Shown here: piece by piece, positions 1 to 5,569 of the stretch
Position numbering within the stretch: position 1 is the first letter of the stretch
Layout of the letters: each line of letters begins with the position of its first letter
From: RGIG3009 sp964433065
GTDB lineage: Bacteria; Bacillota; Clostridia; Oscillospirales; Acutalibacteraceae
Direction of reading: 5' to 3'
DNA length: 7,795 nt
NCBI GenBank assembly: GCA_964433065.1
Contig: CAYSPZ010000073.1
Location: 1-7,795, forward strand
Notes under the pieces: generated by a model
What the model saw: the letters and a program-made list of their open reading frames with translations, nothing else
What the model was told of the DNA's origin: nothing
The model's database searches: none
Position numbers and translations under genes: made by a program

Positions 1-2
1 CC

Positions 3-302
3 TGCACCGGTTCCACCACCATTCTGGTTGCCGTTGTGAAGGGTAAAGACGTGACCAAAGACGGCATCAATGCCGCGATGAAAGCCGCTGCTTCCGATTC
101 CTATGGCTACAACGAAGATCAGATCGTTTCTTCCGACGTCATCGGTATCCGCTACGGTTCCTTGTTCGACGCTACCCAAACGATGGTTGCGAAGATCGAC
201 GACGACACCTACCAGGTACAGGTCGTGTCGTGGTACGACAACGAAAACTCCTACACCAGCCAAATGGTGCGCACCATCAAATACTTCGCGGAACTCGCCT
301 AA
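3..302 (+). CDS. gap: Glyceraldehyde-3-phosphate dehydrogenase, C-terminal part
   Basis: This is the last 99 codons of a GAPDH gene that runs off the left edge. The enzyme oxidises glyceraldehyde 3-phosphate to 1,3-bisphosphoglycerate with NAD(P)+ and phosphate in cytoplasmic glycolysis. The visible part is the end of the catalytic domain: a TGSTTILVAVV strand, the IVSSDVIG and SLFDATQTMV segments, and the family hallmark WYDNENSY before a final helix ending KYFAELA. The active-site cysteine and the NAD-binding half lie outside the window. The residue before TGSTT is Cys, where many GAPDHs have Pro. The gene ends at TAA 300-302 and a terminator hairpin begins 17 bases later, so it looks like the last gene of its transcript. 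The identification is firm; the cofactor preference cannot be judged from this part. Confidence 0.95.
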   Translation, partial: CTGSTTILVAVVKGKDVTKDGINAAMKAAASDSYGYNEDQIVSSDVIGIRYGSLFDATQTMVAKIDDDTYQVQVVSWYDNENSYTSQMVRTIKYFAELA

Positions 303-319
303 GTTTATATGCGGTTCAA

Positions 320-353
320 GCGCCCTGCAAAGCCTCGCTTTGCAGGGCGCTTT
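320..353 (+). terminator. Rho-independent terminator of the GAPDH gene
   Basis: A perfect 14-bp stem, GCGCCCTGCAAAGC at 320-333 and its complement at 337-350, closes a 3-base loop (CTC). TTT follows at 351-353, and then the sequence becomes N, so the rest of the T-run is probably lost in the gap. Position just after the GAPDH stop codon fits an intrinsic terminator. Confidence 0.88.
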
Positions 354-363
354 NNNNNNNNNN
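354..363. other. Assembly gap (10 N)
   Basis: Ten undetermined bases follow directly after the terminator hairpin. A run of exactly ten looks like a placeholder of unknown true length, so the adjacency of the GAPDH gene and the downstream operon is not proven by this sequence. Confidence 0.97.
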
Positions 364-382
364 GGTTCTGCGTCTCGAACGG

Positions 383-411
383 TTGATTCCTGCGCGGAAA
401 TGTTTTATAAT
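383..411 (+). promoter_or_regulatory. Sigma-A-type promoter of the fucO-like operon
   Basis: TTGATT at 383-388 and TATAAT at 406-411 are separated by exactly 17 bases. The -10 box is perfect and the -35 box matches TTGACA at four of six positions. Transcription would start near 418, leaving a leader of about 25 bases with a ribosome binding site (AGGAAGG, 428-434) eight bases before the ATG at 443. I see no convincing operator around it. Confidence 0.8.
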
Positions 412-442
412 GAAGGTAATAAACAATAGGAAGGTGTCTGTT

Positions 443-1588
443 ATGAACAAATTTATGCTCAACGAAACGTCCTACCACGGTGCCGGTGCCATCACCGCCA
501 TCCCGTCGGAGATCAACGCGCGCGGCTTTAAGAAGATCTTTGTCGCGACCGACCCCGATCTCATCAAGTTCGGTGTGACCGCCAAAGTCACCGACCTGTT
601 GGATAAAGAGGGAATCGCGTACGCGGTGTACTCCGATATCAAAGCCAATCCCACCATCGAAAACGTGCAAAACGGTGTTGCGGCATTCAAAGCCGCCGAC
701 GCGGATTGCATCGTCGCCATCGGCGGCGGTTCGTCGATGGATACCGCGAAAGCCATCGGTATCATCATCCGCAACCCCGAATTTGAAGACGTCCGTTCGC
801 TGGAAGGCGTTGCGCCCACCAAAAACCCCTGCGTACCGATCATTGCGGTTCCCACCACCGCCGGTACTGCCGCAGAAGTGACCATCAACTACGTCATTAC
901 CGACGTGGAGAAAAAACGCAAATTCGTCTGTGTCGACGCGCACGATATTCCCGTCGTTGCGGTGGTCGATCCCGATATGATGGCATCGATGCCCGCATCG
1001 CTCACCGCCGCGACCGGTATGGACGCGCTCACCCATGCGATTGAAGGGTACATCACCAAAGGCGCGTGGGAATTGTCGGATATGTTCCACATCAAAGCGA
1101 TCGAGGTCATTGCCCGTTCGTTGCGCAGCGCGGTGAGCAACACCCCCGACGGCAGAGAAGGAATGGCACTCGGTCAGTACATCGCGGGTATGGGTTTCTC
1201 CAACGTCGGTCTGGGTGTTGACCACTCGATGGCGCACACCCTCTCCGCTTACTACGATATGCCGCACGGCAAAGCCTGTGCGACTCTGCTTCCCGCCGTC
1301 ATGGCGTACAATGCCGAATACACCGGTGAAAAATACCGTGAGATCGCCCGTGCGATGGGTGTCAAAGGAGTCGACGATATGACCGCCGAAGAATACCGCG
1401 CCGCCGCAGTGGAAGCCGTCCGTCAACTGGCGGAAGACGTGGGTATCGTCACCTCGCTCAAAGGCATTGCCAAAGAAGATGACATTCACCAGATGTCGGT
1501 TGACGCGTATGCCGACGCTTGTCGTCCCGGCAACCCGCGCGAGACCAGCGTTGAAGAGATCGAAGCGTTGTATCGCAGTCTGATGTAA
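443..1588 (+). CDS. fucO: FucO-type iron-dependent alcohol dehydrogenase (probable lactaldehyde reductase)
   Basis: This 381-residue protein belongs to the group III (iron-containing) alcohol dehydrogenases and resembles E. coli FucO along its whole length, with the same size. FucO reduces L-lactaldehyde to L-1,2-propanediol with NADH in anaerobic fucose and rhamnose breakdown, in the cytoplasm. The N-terminal half is the nucleotide-binding fold: Asp37 lines up with the NAD-selecting Asp39 of FucO, and GGGSSMD (94-100) is the phosphate-binding loop. The C-terminal half is the helical metal domain with predicted ligands Asp194, His198, His261 and His275, plus His265 in the substrate pocket. 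Residue 260, just before the ligand His261, is Asp, where FucO has Val. The ATG at 443 is chosen for its ribosome binding site and because residues 6-9 (LNET) align with the FucO N-terminus. No fucose or rhamnose genes are visible beside it, so the substrate is inferred; propanediol or another short alcohol or aldehyde is possible. Confidence 0.88.
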   Translation: MNKFMLNETSYHGAGAITAIPSEINARGFKKIFVATDPDLIKFGVTAKVTDLLDKEGIAYAVYSDIKANPTIENVQNGVAAFKAADADCIVAIGGGSSMDTAKAIGIIIRNPEFEDVRSLEGVAPTKNPCVPIIAVPTTAGTAAEVTINYVITDVEKKRKFVCVDAHDIPVVAVVDPDMMASMPASLTAATGMDALTHAIEGYITKGAWELSDMFHIKAIEVIARSLRSAVSNTPDGREGMALGQYIAGMGFSNVGLGVDHSMAHTLSAYYDMPHGKACATLLPAVMAYNAEYTGEKYREIARAMGVKGVDDMTAEEYRAAAVEAVRQLAEDVGIVTSLKGIAKEDDIHQMSVDAYADACRPGNPRETSVEEIEALYRSLM

Positions 1589-1600
1589 GGAGTAAGACCG

Positions 1601-2194
1601 ATGAAGTCGTCGCTTTTTAAATTTTCTGCACGGATATACGGGCGCACCGTATTTGCCACCATCATCAATTTCTTTGTGTATTTTTCCATTATTATGGTGG
1701 CGACCGTTGTGTCCAACACCGAAGGCAAGATGCCCGCTCTCGCGCTCAACATTGTGAACGCGCTCGCCCTTGCGGTGGAACTGGTCATCTACGTTGTGAC
1801 CGTGTTCACACCCGTGTGGGATCGCGGGTACAAGGACAGCAACGCGGTCGCGTACCACCATAAACAGGAAAACCTGTTTACCGGTGTCATCATCGGTGCG
1901 ATCGCGACCGTCCCCGCGTTTTTAGGGTATCTGGTGCTGGTAGCCGAAAAAGCGATCGGTTTCTTCTCCGCGTTACCCGCGTGGTATCGCATCGTCAATA
2001 TGACCTTCTACCCGTTTTTCAACTGGTTGTTCGGCGCGGCGGCGACCGAAGGATCCGCCCTGCTGTCGTGGTCGGCAGTGATCTGGTCGGCGATTCCGTT
2101 ATTGGTGTTGCCGATTGCTTGCGGTGTCGCGTACGTACTCGGGTACAAAGGCATCTCGATCCACGAAAAATTGGTATACAAACAAAAGAAATAA
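1601..2194 (+). CDS. Unrecognised multi-pass membrane protein, 197 residues
   Basis: I do not recognise this family. Hydrophobic segments lie at about residues 17-38, 46-72, 93-114 and 153-182. A weaker aromatic one at 131-147 (rich in Phe, Tyr and Trp) may be a fifth span or lie along the membrane surface. The N-terminus is basic (KSSLFKFSARIYGR), a loop at 73-91 carries charged and His residues (DRGYKDS, HHKQE), and the tail is basic (HEKLVYKQKK), which by the positive-inside rule favours cytoplasmic ends. No signal peptide, ATPase or transporter motif is seen. The gene starts 12 bases after the alcohol dehydrogenase stop, and its ribosome binding site (AAGGAG, 1587-1592) overlaps that stop codon, so the two are surely co-transcribed and perhaps coupled in translation. 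The next gene is a cell-wall amidase, so an envelope role is possible, but that is position alone. Confidence 0.85.
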   Translation: MKSSLFKFSARIYGRTVFATIINFFVYFSIIMVATVVSNTEGKMPALALNIVNALALAVELVIYVVTVFTPVWDRGYKDSNAVAYHHKQENLFTGVIIGAIATVPAFLGYLVLVAEKAIGFFSALPAWYRIVNMTFYPFFNWLFGAAATEGSALLSWSAVIWSAIPLLVLPIACGVAYVLGYKGISIHEKLVYKQKK

Positions 2195-2201
2195 TCCGCC
2201 G

Positions 2202-2230
2202 TCCCTCCCGCATATAGTGTGTGGGAGGGA
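2202..2230 (+). promoter_or_regulatory. Hairpin covering the cwlD ribosome binding site
   Basis: TCCCTCCC (2202-2209) is the exact complement of GGGAGGGA (2223-2230). Five more pairs, two of them G-U, continue inward (2210-2214 with 2218-2222), leaving a three-base loop. The right arm contains GGAGG (2224-2228), the only good ribosome binding site for the ATG at 2236, so the folded RNA would block initiation. There is no T-run right after the stem, which argues against a terminator. The left arm begins eight bases after the stop codon of the upstream gene, within reach of a terminating ribosome. Confidence 0.6.
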
Positions 2231-2235
2231 TCGCG

Positions 2236-2919
2236 ATGTTTTCCGCAAGATGGTATCCCGTGGCGGTGACGGTTACCGCCGTACTTTTGATCTTTACCGT
2301 TCTGTTCGGGGTTGCCGAACGACGCAATCTTGCCGTCGATACCGTGCCGCGTTCGCCGCACATCGTCATTGACGCGGGTCACGGTGGTGAAGACGGCGGC
2401 GCGGTGGCGCCCGACGGGACAAGTGAAAAGCACCTGAACCTAGCCGTTGCCCGTTCCCTTGCGGATCTGTTGCGCGTGATGGGGTTTACGGTGACCGAAA
2501 CGCGTACCGCCGATACGATGTTACATACCGAAGGCGACTCATTGCGGGAGCGCAAGGTCAGCGATATGAAATACCGCTTATCGGTGTTTGAAACGGCGGA
2601 TCTGGCGGTCAGTATTCACCAGAACAAGTTTCCGCAATCGAAATACTACGGTACGCAGGTATTTTATTCCAAAACCGATCCGCAAAGCGCGGTCGTTGCC
2701 GAACAGATCCGTCAGTCGGTGGTGACGTTGTTACAACCGCAAAACACGCGTCCGCTCAAGGCGGCGGACGATACCATTTATCTGCTTTCGCACACCACCC
2801 GTCCTGCGGTGTTGGTGGAATGCGGGTTCTTATCCAATCCGCAGGAACTGGAACGGTTACAGGACCCCGTCTATCAACGCAAAATGGCACTCGCCATCTT
2901 TGGCGGTATCGTCCAATAA
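2236..2919 (+). CDS. cwlD: N-acetylmuramoyl-L-alanine amidase, CwlD-like
   Basis: This 227-residue protein is a zinc amidase of the Amidase_3 family, which cuts the bond between N-acetylmuramic acid and L-alanine in peptidoglycan. Residues 8-26 form an N-terminal membrane anchor or uncleaved signal, placing the enzyme outside the membrane. The catalytic domain starts near residue 42 (HIVIDAGHGG). Predicted zinc ligands are His49, Glu64 (in SEKHLN) and His128 (in SIHQN), and Glu195 (in VECGFLSN) is the catalytic acid. RKVSDMKYRL and YYGTQVFY match the layout of Bacillus subtilis CwlD, which is 237 residues long and makes muramic-delta-lactam in spore cortex. SIHQN replaces the usual SIHLN. An in-frame GTG at 2221 lies inside the upstream hairpin and has no ribosome binding site, so the ATG at 2236, seven bases after GGAGG, is preferred. 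The family is firm; a cortex role rather than vegetative wall turnover is inferred from similarity. Confidence 0.85.
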   Translation: MFSARWYPVAVTVTAVLLIFTVLFGVAERRNLAVDTVPRSPHIVIDAGHGGEDGGAVAPDGTSEKHLNLAVARSLADLLRVMGFTVTETRTADTMLHTEGDSLRERKVSDMKYRLSVFETADLAVSIHQNKFPQSKYYGTQVFYSKTDPQSAVVAEQIRQSVVTLLQPQNTRPLKAADDTIYLLSHTTRPAVLVECGFLSNPQELERLQDPVYQRKMALAIFGGIVQ

Positions 2920-2933
2920 AGGAGGCACAACCT

Positions 2934-4283
2934 ATGGCAGGAAAACAAAAGACCGTCTACGTCTGTATGGAATGCGGCGCCGAGTTCCCCCGTTGGGCGG
3001 GAAAATGCACCGCCTGCGGCGCGTGGAACTCGATCGAAGAGGAAGTGCGTTCTTCCCACGCTACCGCCTCCTCTGCCGCAAAAGCCGCGGATGCCGTGTG
3101 TATCCGTGAGATCGATACCCAAAACGAGACCCGCTATCACACGGGGATGAAAGAACTCGACCGTGTACTCGGCGGGGGGATCGTACCGGGTGGGCTGATG
3201 CTCATCGGCGGCGATCCGGGTATCGGTAAATCCACCTTATTGTTGCAAATTTGCAAAACGCTTGGCGTTTCCAAAAAGATCTTGTACGTATCGGGCGAAG
3301 AGTCTGCGCGTCAGATCAAACTGCGCGCCGAACGGCTCGGTGTCGATTCGGAAAATCTCTTTTTGTTGTGCGAGACCGACGTGGATACCATCATTCACAC
3401 GGTTAACGGCAACCGTCCCGATATCCTCATCGTTGACTCCATTCAGACGATGTCGCTCGCGGATATTGCGTCGGCGGCGGGCAGTGTCACGCAGGTGCGC
3501 GAATGCACTTCCGCGCTGATGCGAGTCGCCAAAAGTTCCGATATTCCCACCTTTATCGTGGGTCACGTCAACAAGGACGGTGCCATCGCGGGTCCTAAGG
3601 TGATGGAGCATATCGTCGACTGCGTGTTATATTTTGAAGGTGACCGTCACAGCAACTACCGTATGCTGCGTTGTGTCAAGAACCGTTACGGTTCCACCAA
3701 CGAGATCGGTGTGTTTGAGATGCAGACGGGCGGGTTGTGCGAGGTGGAAAACCCGTCGCTGATGTTGCTCGCGGGCAGACCCAAAAACGTGAGCGGAACC
3801 TGTGTTGCGTGTACGATGGAAGGGTCGCGTCCGTTACTTGCCGAAGTACAGGGATTGGTTTCCCCCACCGGTTTCGGTAATCCGCGTCGTATGTCGACGG
3901 GATTTGATAACAACCGCCTGTCGATGTTACTCGCGGTACTGGAAAAACGCGCGGGGTATTTCTTCGCGAACTTAGATACCTATCTCAACATCATCGGCGG
4001 TCTGCGGTTGGACGAGCCTGCCGCCGATCTGCCGGTTGCGCTTGCGCTCATTTCGGGATTAAAGGACAAGCCGATCCCCGACGGAGTGGTCGCGTTTGGC
4101 GAGATCGGTCTGGCGGGAGAACTGCGTTCGGTATCTGCCGCCGATCAGCGGGTCGCCGAAGCCGTGCGGCTCGGGTTTACGAAAATTCTTCTCCCCGCCG
4201 CAAACTTAAAAAGTTTAAGCGGCAACTACGGGGTGGAACTTATCGGTATTCACTCGGTTCGTGAAGCGTACGAACAACTATAA
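2934..4283 (+). CDS. radA: DNA repair protein RadA
   Basis: RadA (Sms) is a cytoplasmic RecA-like ATPase that helps process branched recombination intermediates during repair and, in some bacteria, transformation. This protein has 449 residues, close to the usual 450-460. Domains in order: an N-terminal zinc finger (Cys11, Cys14, Cys25, Cys28); a RecA-like core with Walker A GDPGIGKST (93-101) and Walker B ILIVDS ending near Asp168; the RadA-specific KNRYG motif (249-253); and a C-terminal Lon-protease-like domain with GGLRLDEPAADLPVALA and FGEIGLAGELR. All key motifs are intact. The ATG at 2934 lies eight bases after a strong site, GGAGG (2921-2925), and gives the standard MAGKQKTVYVC start; longer readings into the previous gene are not supported. 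It follows cwlD by 14 bases, so it is probably in the same transcript, and it is the last gene before a terminator. Confidence 0.97.
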   Translation: MAGKQKTVYVCMECGAEFPRWAGKCTACGAWNSIEEEVRSSHATASSAAKAADAVCIREIDTQNETRYHTGMKELDRVLGGGIVPGGLMLIGGDPGIGKSTLLLQICKTLGVSKKILYVSGEESARQIKLRAERLGVDSENLFLLCETDVDTIIHTVNGNRPDILIVDSIQTMSLADIASAAGSVTQVRECTSALMRVAKSSDIPTFIVGHVNKDGAIAGPKVMEHIVDCVLYFEGDRHSNYRMLRCVKNRYGSTNEIGVFEMQTGGLCEVENPSLMLLAGRPKNVSGTCVACTMEGSRPLLAEVQGLVSPTGFGNPRRMSTGFDNNRLSMLLAVLEKRAGYFFANLDTYLNIIGGLRLDEPAADLPVALALISGLKDKPIPDGVVAFGEIGLAGELRSVSAADQRVAEAVRLGFTKILLPAANLKSLSGNYGVELIGIHSVREAYEQL

Positions 4284-4284
4284 C

Positions 4285-4330
4285 AAAAAAGGACTTCCCA
4301 CGGCGGTTGCCGTGAGAAGTCCTATTTTTT
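4285..4330. terminator. Bidirectional terminator between radA and ftsZ
   Basis: AGGACTTC (4290-4297) pairs with GAAGTCCT (4316-4323). After one mismatch the stem continues with CACGGC (4299-4304) and GCCGTG (4309-4314) around a GGTT loop. A6 precedes it (4285-4290) and T6 follows (4325-4330), so the RNA from either strand ends in a hairpin plus U-run. It sits between the convergent stop codons of radA (4281-4283) and ftsZ (4337-4339). Confidence 0.93.
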
Positions 4331-4336
4331 GTGTTA

Positions 4337-5383
4337 TCAGTTCTTGCGGCGGAACAGATCGAGCAGACCTTCGTCGTCGAAGTCGTCGGTCATTTTGCCG
4401 TCTTCGGGAGCAACGTACGAACCGTCGGAGGAGAAACCGGTCGCCACCAAGGTGATGCACAGTTCGTCGTCCATCTGATCGTCGAATGCCAGACCCCAGA
4501 TCACGTTCGCGTCGGGATGCGCCGCTTCGTGAATGATGCTACATGCCGCATCGACGTCTTCGAGCGGAATGTCGGGGGACGCGGTTACGTTGATGATGAC
4601 ACCGCGTGCGCCGTTGATGGTGGTTTCGAGCAAGGGACTGGCGATCGCCGCACGGGCAGCCGCTTCTGCTTTGTCTTTACCTTCGGCACGGCCGACACCC
4701 ATATGCGCGTAGCCGGCATCTTTCATAATCGCGGTAACGTCCGCAAAGTCCAGATTGAGGACCGCTTCCGCCGTGATCAGTTCGGAAATGGATTGTACGC
4801 CTTGACGCAACACGCTGTCCGCTTCCTGGAACGCGTTTGCGAGGGTGATGCGTTGTTCGCTGACCAGTTTCAAGCGTTCGTTGGGGATGACCACAAGGCT
4901 ATCCACATGCTCACGCAGAATGGCAATACCGTTTTCGGCTTGTTCCATACGGCGGCGACCTTCAAACGCGAAAGGTTTGGTCACGATACCTACCGTGAGG
5001 ATACCCATATCGCGCGCGATCTGCGCAACAACGGGAGCCGCACCGGTACCGGTACCGCCACCCATACCGGCGGTAATGAACACCATATCGGTGCCTTTGA
5101 GGGCGGCAGTGATCTCGTCACGGCTCTCCTCGGCGGCGCGTTGACCTTTTTCGGGGTTTGCGCCCGCACCCATACCGCGGGTCAGTTTTTCACCGATCTG
5201 CAATTTTTGATCCGCCAACGAGCGTAATAACGCTTGATGGTCGGTATTGATTGCGACAAATTGTGCTCCTTTAATACCGGCAGTTACCATGCGGTTGACC
5301 GCATTACCGCCGCCTCCACCGACACCGATCACTTTGATCTGAACACCGTCGGTCATGATCTCATCATCTAATTCAAAAGCCAT
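4337..5383 (-). CDS. ftsZ: Cell division protein FtsZ
   Basis: FtsZ is the tubulin-like GTPase that polymerises into the Z-ring at mid-cell and recruits the divisome. The protein has 348 residues. The nucleotide-binding start IKVIGVGGGGGNAVNRM (16-32), the tubulin signature GGGTGTG (108-114) and the T7-loop segment NLDFADV (210-216) with Asp212 and Asp215 are all present, so GTP binding and hydrolysis should be normal. The globular part ends near Thr315-Phe317. After it comes a linker of only about 20 residues and the tail DEGLLDLFRRKN, which lacks the usual D-I-P-x-F-L core. The start is supported by AGGAGG (complement of 5393-5398) nine bases upstream. The stop TGA is followed in frame at once by TAA (4334-4336). 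It has its own promoter and is separated from ftsQ by a terminator. Confidence 0.97.
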   Translation of the reverse strand: MAFELDDEIMTDGVQIKVIGVGGGGGNAVNRMVTAGIKGAQFVAINTDHQALLRSLADQKLQIGEKLTRGMGAGANPEKGQRAAEESRDEITAALKGTDMVFITAGMGGGTGTGAAPVVAQIARDMGILTVGIVTKPFAFEGRRRMEQAENGIAILREHVDSLVVIPNERLKLVSEQRITLANAFQEADSVLRQGVQSISELITAEAVLNLDFADVTAIMKDAGYAHMGVGRAEGKDKAEAAARAAIASPLLETTINGARGVIINVTASPDIPLEDVDAACSIIHEAAHPDANVIWGLAFDDQMDDELCITLVATGFSSDGSYVAPEDGKMTDDFDDEGLLDLFRRKN

Positions 5384-5451
5384 GATGAACGTCCTCCTGT
5401 TTTTATTTGTATTTATCTACATCTGAAAATTAGATTACTATACACTTTATA

Positions 5452-5480
5452 AGTATACAGATTTCTTTTCGAACTGTCAA
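5452..5480 (-). promoter_or_regulatory. Near-consensus promoter of ftsZ
   Basis: Read on the minus strand, TTGACA (complement of 5475-5480) and TATACT (complement of 5452-5457) are exactly 17 bases apart. The -35 box is perfect and the -10 matches five of six. The predicted start near 5445 gives an AT-rich leader of about 60 bases before ftsZ. The box sits between the ftsQ terminator and ftsZ, in the only clearly AT-rich stretch of the window (about 5384-5522), which otherwise holds no gene. Confidence 0.85.
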
Positions 5481-5522
5481 CCCACATTTCAAATTATTTT
5501 TTGGAATTTTTAAGGAGTTATC

Positions 5523-5565
5523 AAAAAGAGGACAAACACCTTGTGAAAAGGTATTTGTCCTCTTT
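5523..5565 (-). terminator. Rho-independent terminator after ftsQ
   Basis: A perfect 12-bp stem pairs 5525-5536 with 5554-5565. After one mismatch (5537 with 5553) five more pairs (5538-5542 with 5548-5552) close a 5-base loop. On the minus strand the stem continues straight into a T-run (complement of the A5 at 5523-5527). It begins only a few bases beyond the ftsQ stop codon, so most ftsQ transcripts should end before ftsZ. Confidence 0.9.
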
Positions 5566-5569
5566 CTTG

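Noticed and set aside
401..425. TGTTT / AAACA inverted repeat around the fucO-like operon transcription start
   Set aside because: Five-base AT-rich arms with a 15-base spacer match no regulator site I know, such as cre or Rex, and could easily be chance.
305..1861. A 518-codon open frame on the minus strand opposite the alcohol dehydrogenase gene
   Set aside because: It runs through the N gap, has no ribosome binding site and gives an Arg/His/Gly-rich protein with no family likeness; the plus strand carries a full-length, well-conserved enzyme. The open frame is a by-product of CG-rich codon use.
1893..4650. GCGATCGC palindromes (near 1898 and 4643) resembling HIP1 repeats
   Set aside because: Only a couple of copies occur, all inside genes rich in CG codons; there is no enrichment to explain.
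4331..5227. A 298-codon open frame on the plus strand opposite ftsZ
   Set aside because: It starts inside the radA-ftsZ terminator and lies wholly antisense to a conserved gene; its composition is that of a shadow frame.
5439..5457. TATAC / GTATA inverted repeat overlapping the ftsZ -10 box, as a possible operator
   Set aside because: The arms are only five AT-rich bases and do not extend, which is expected by chance in such a region.
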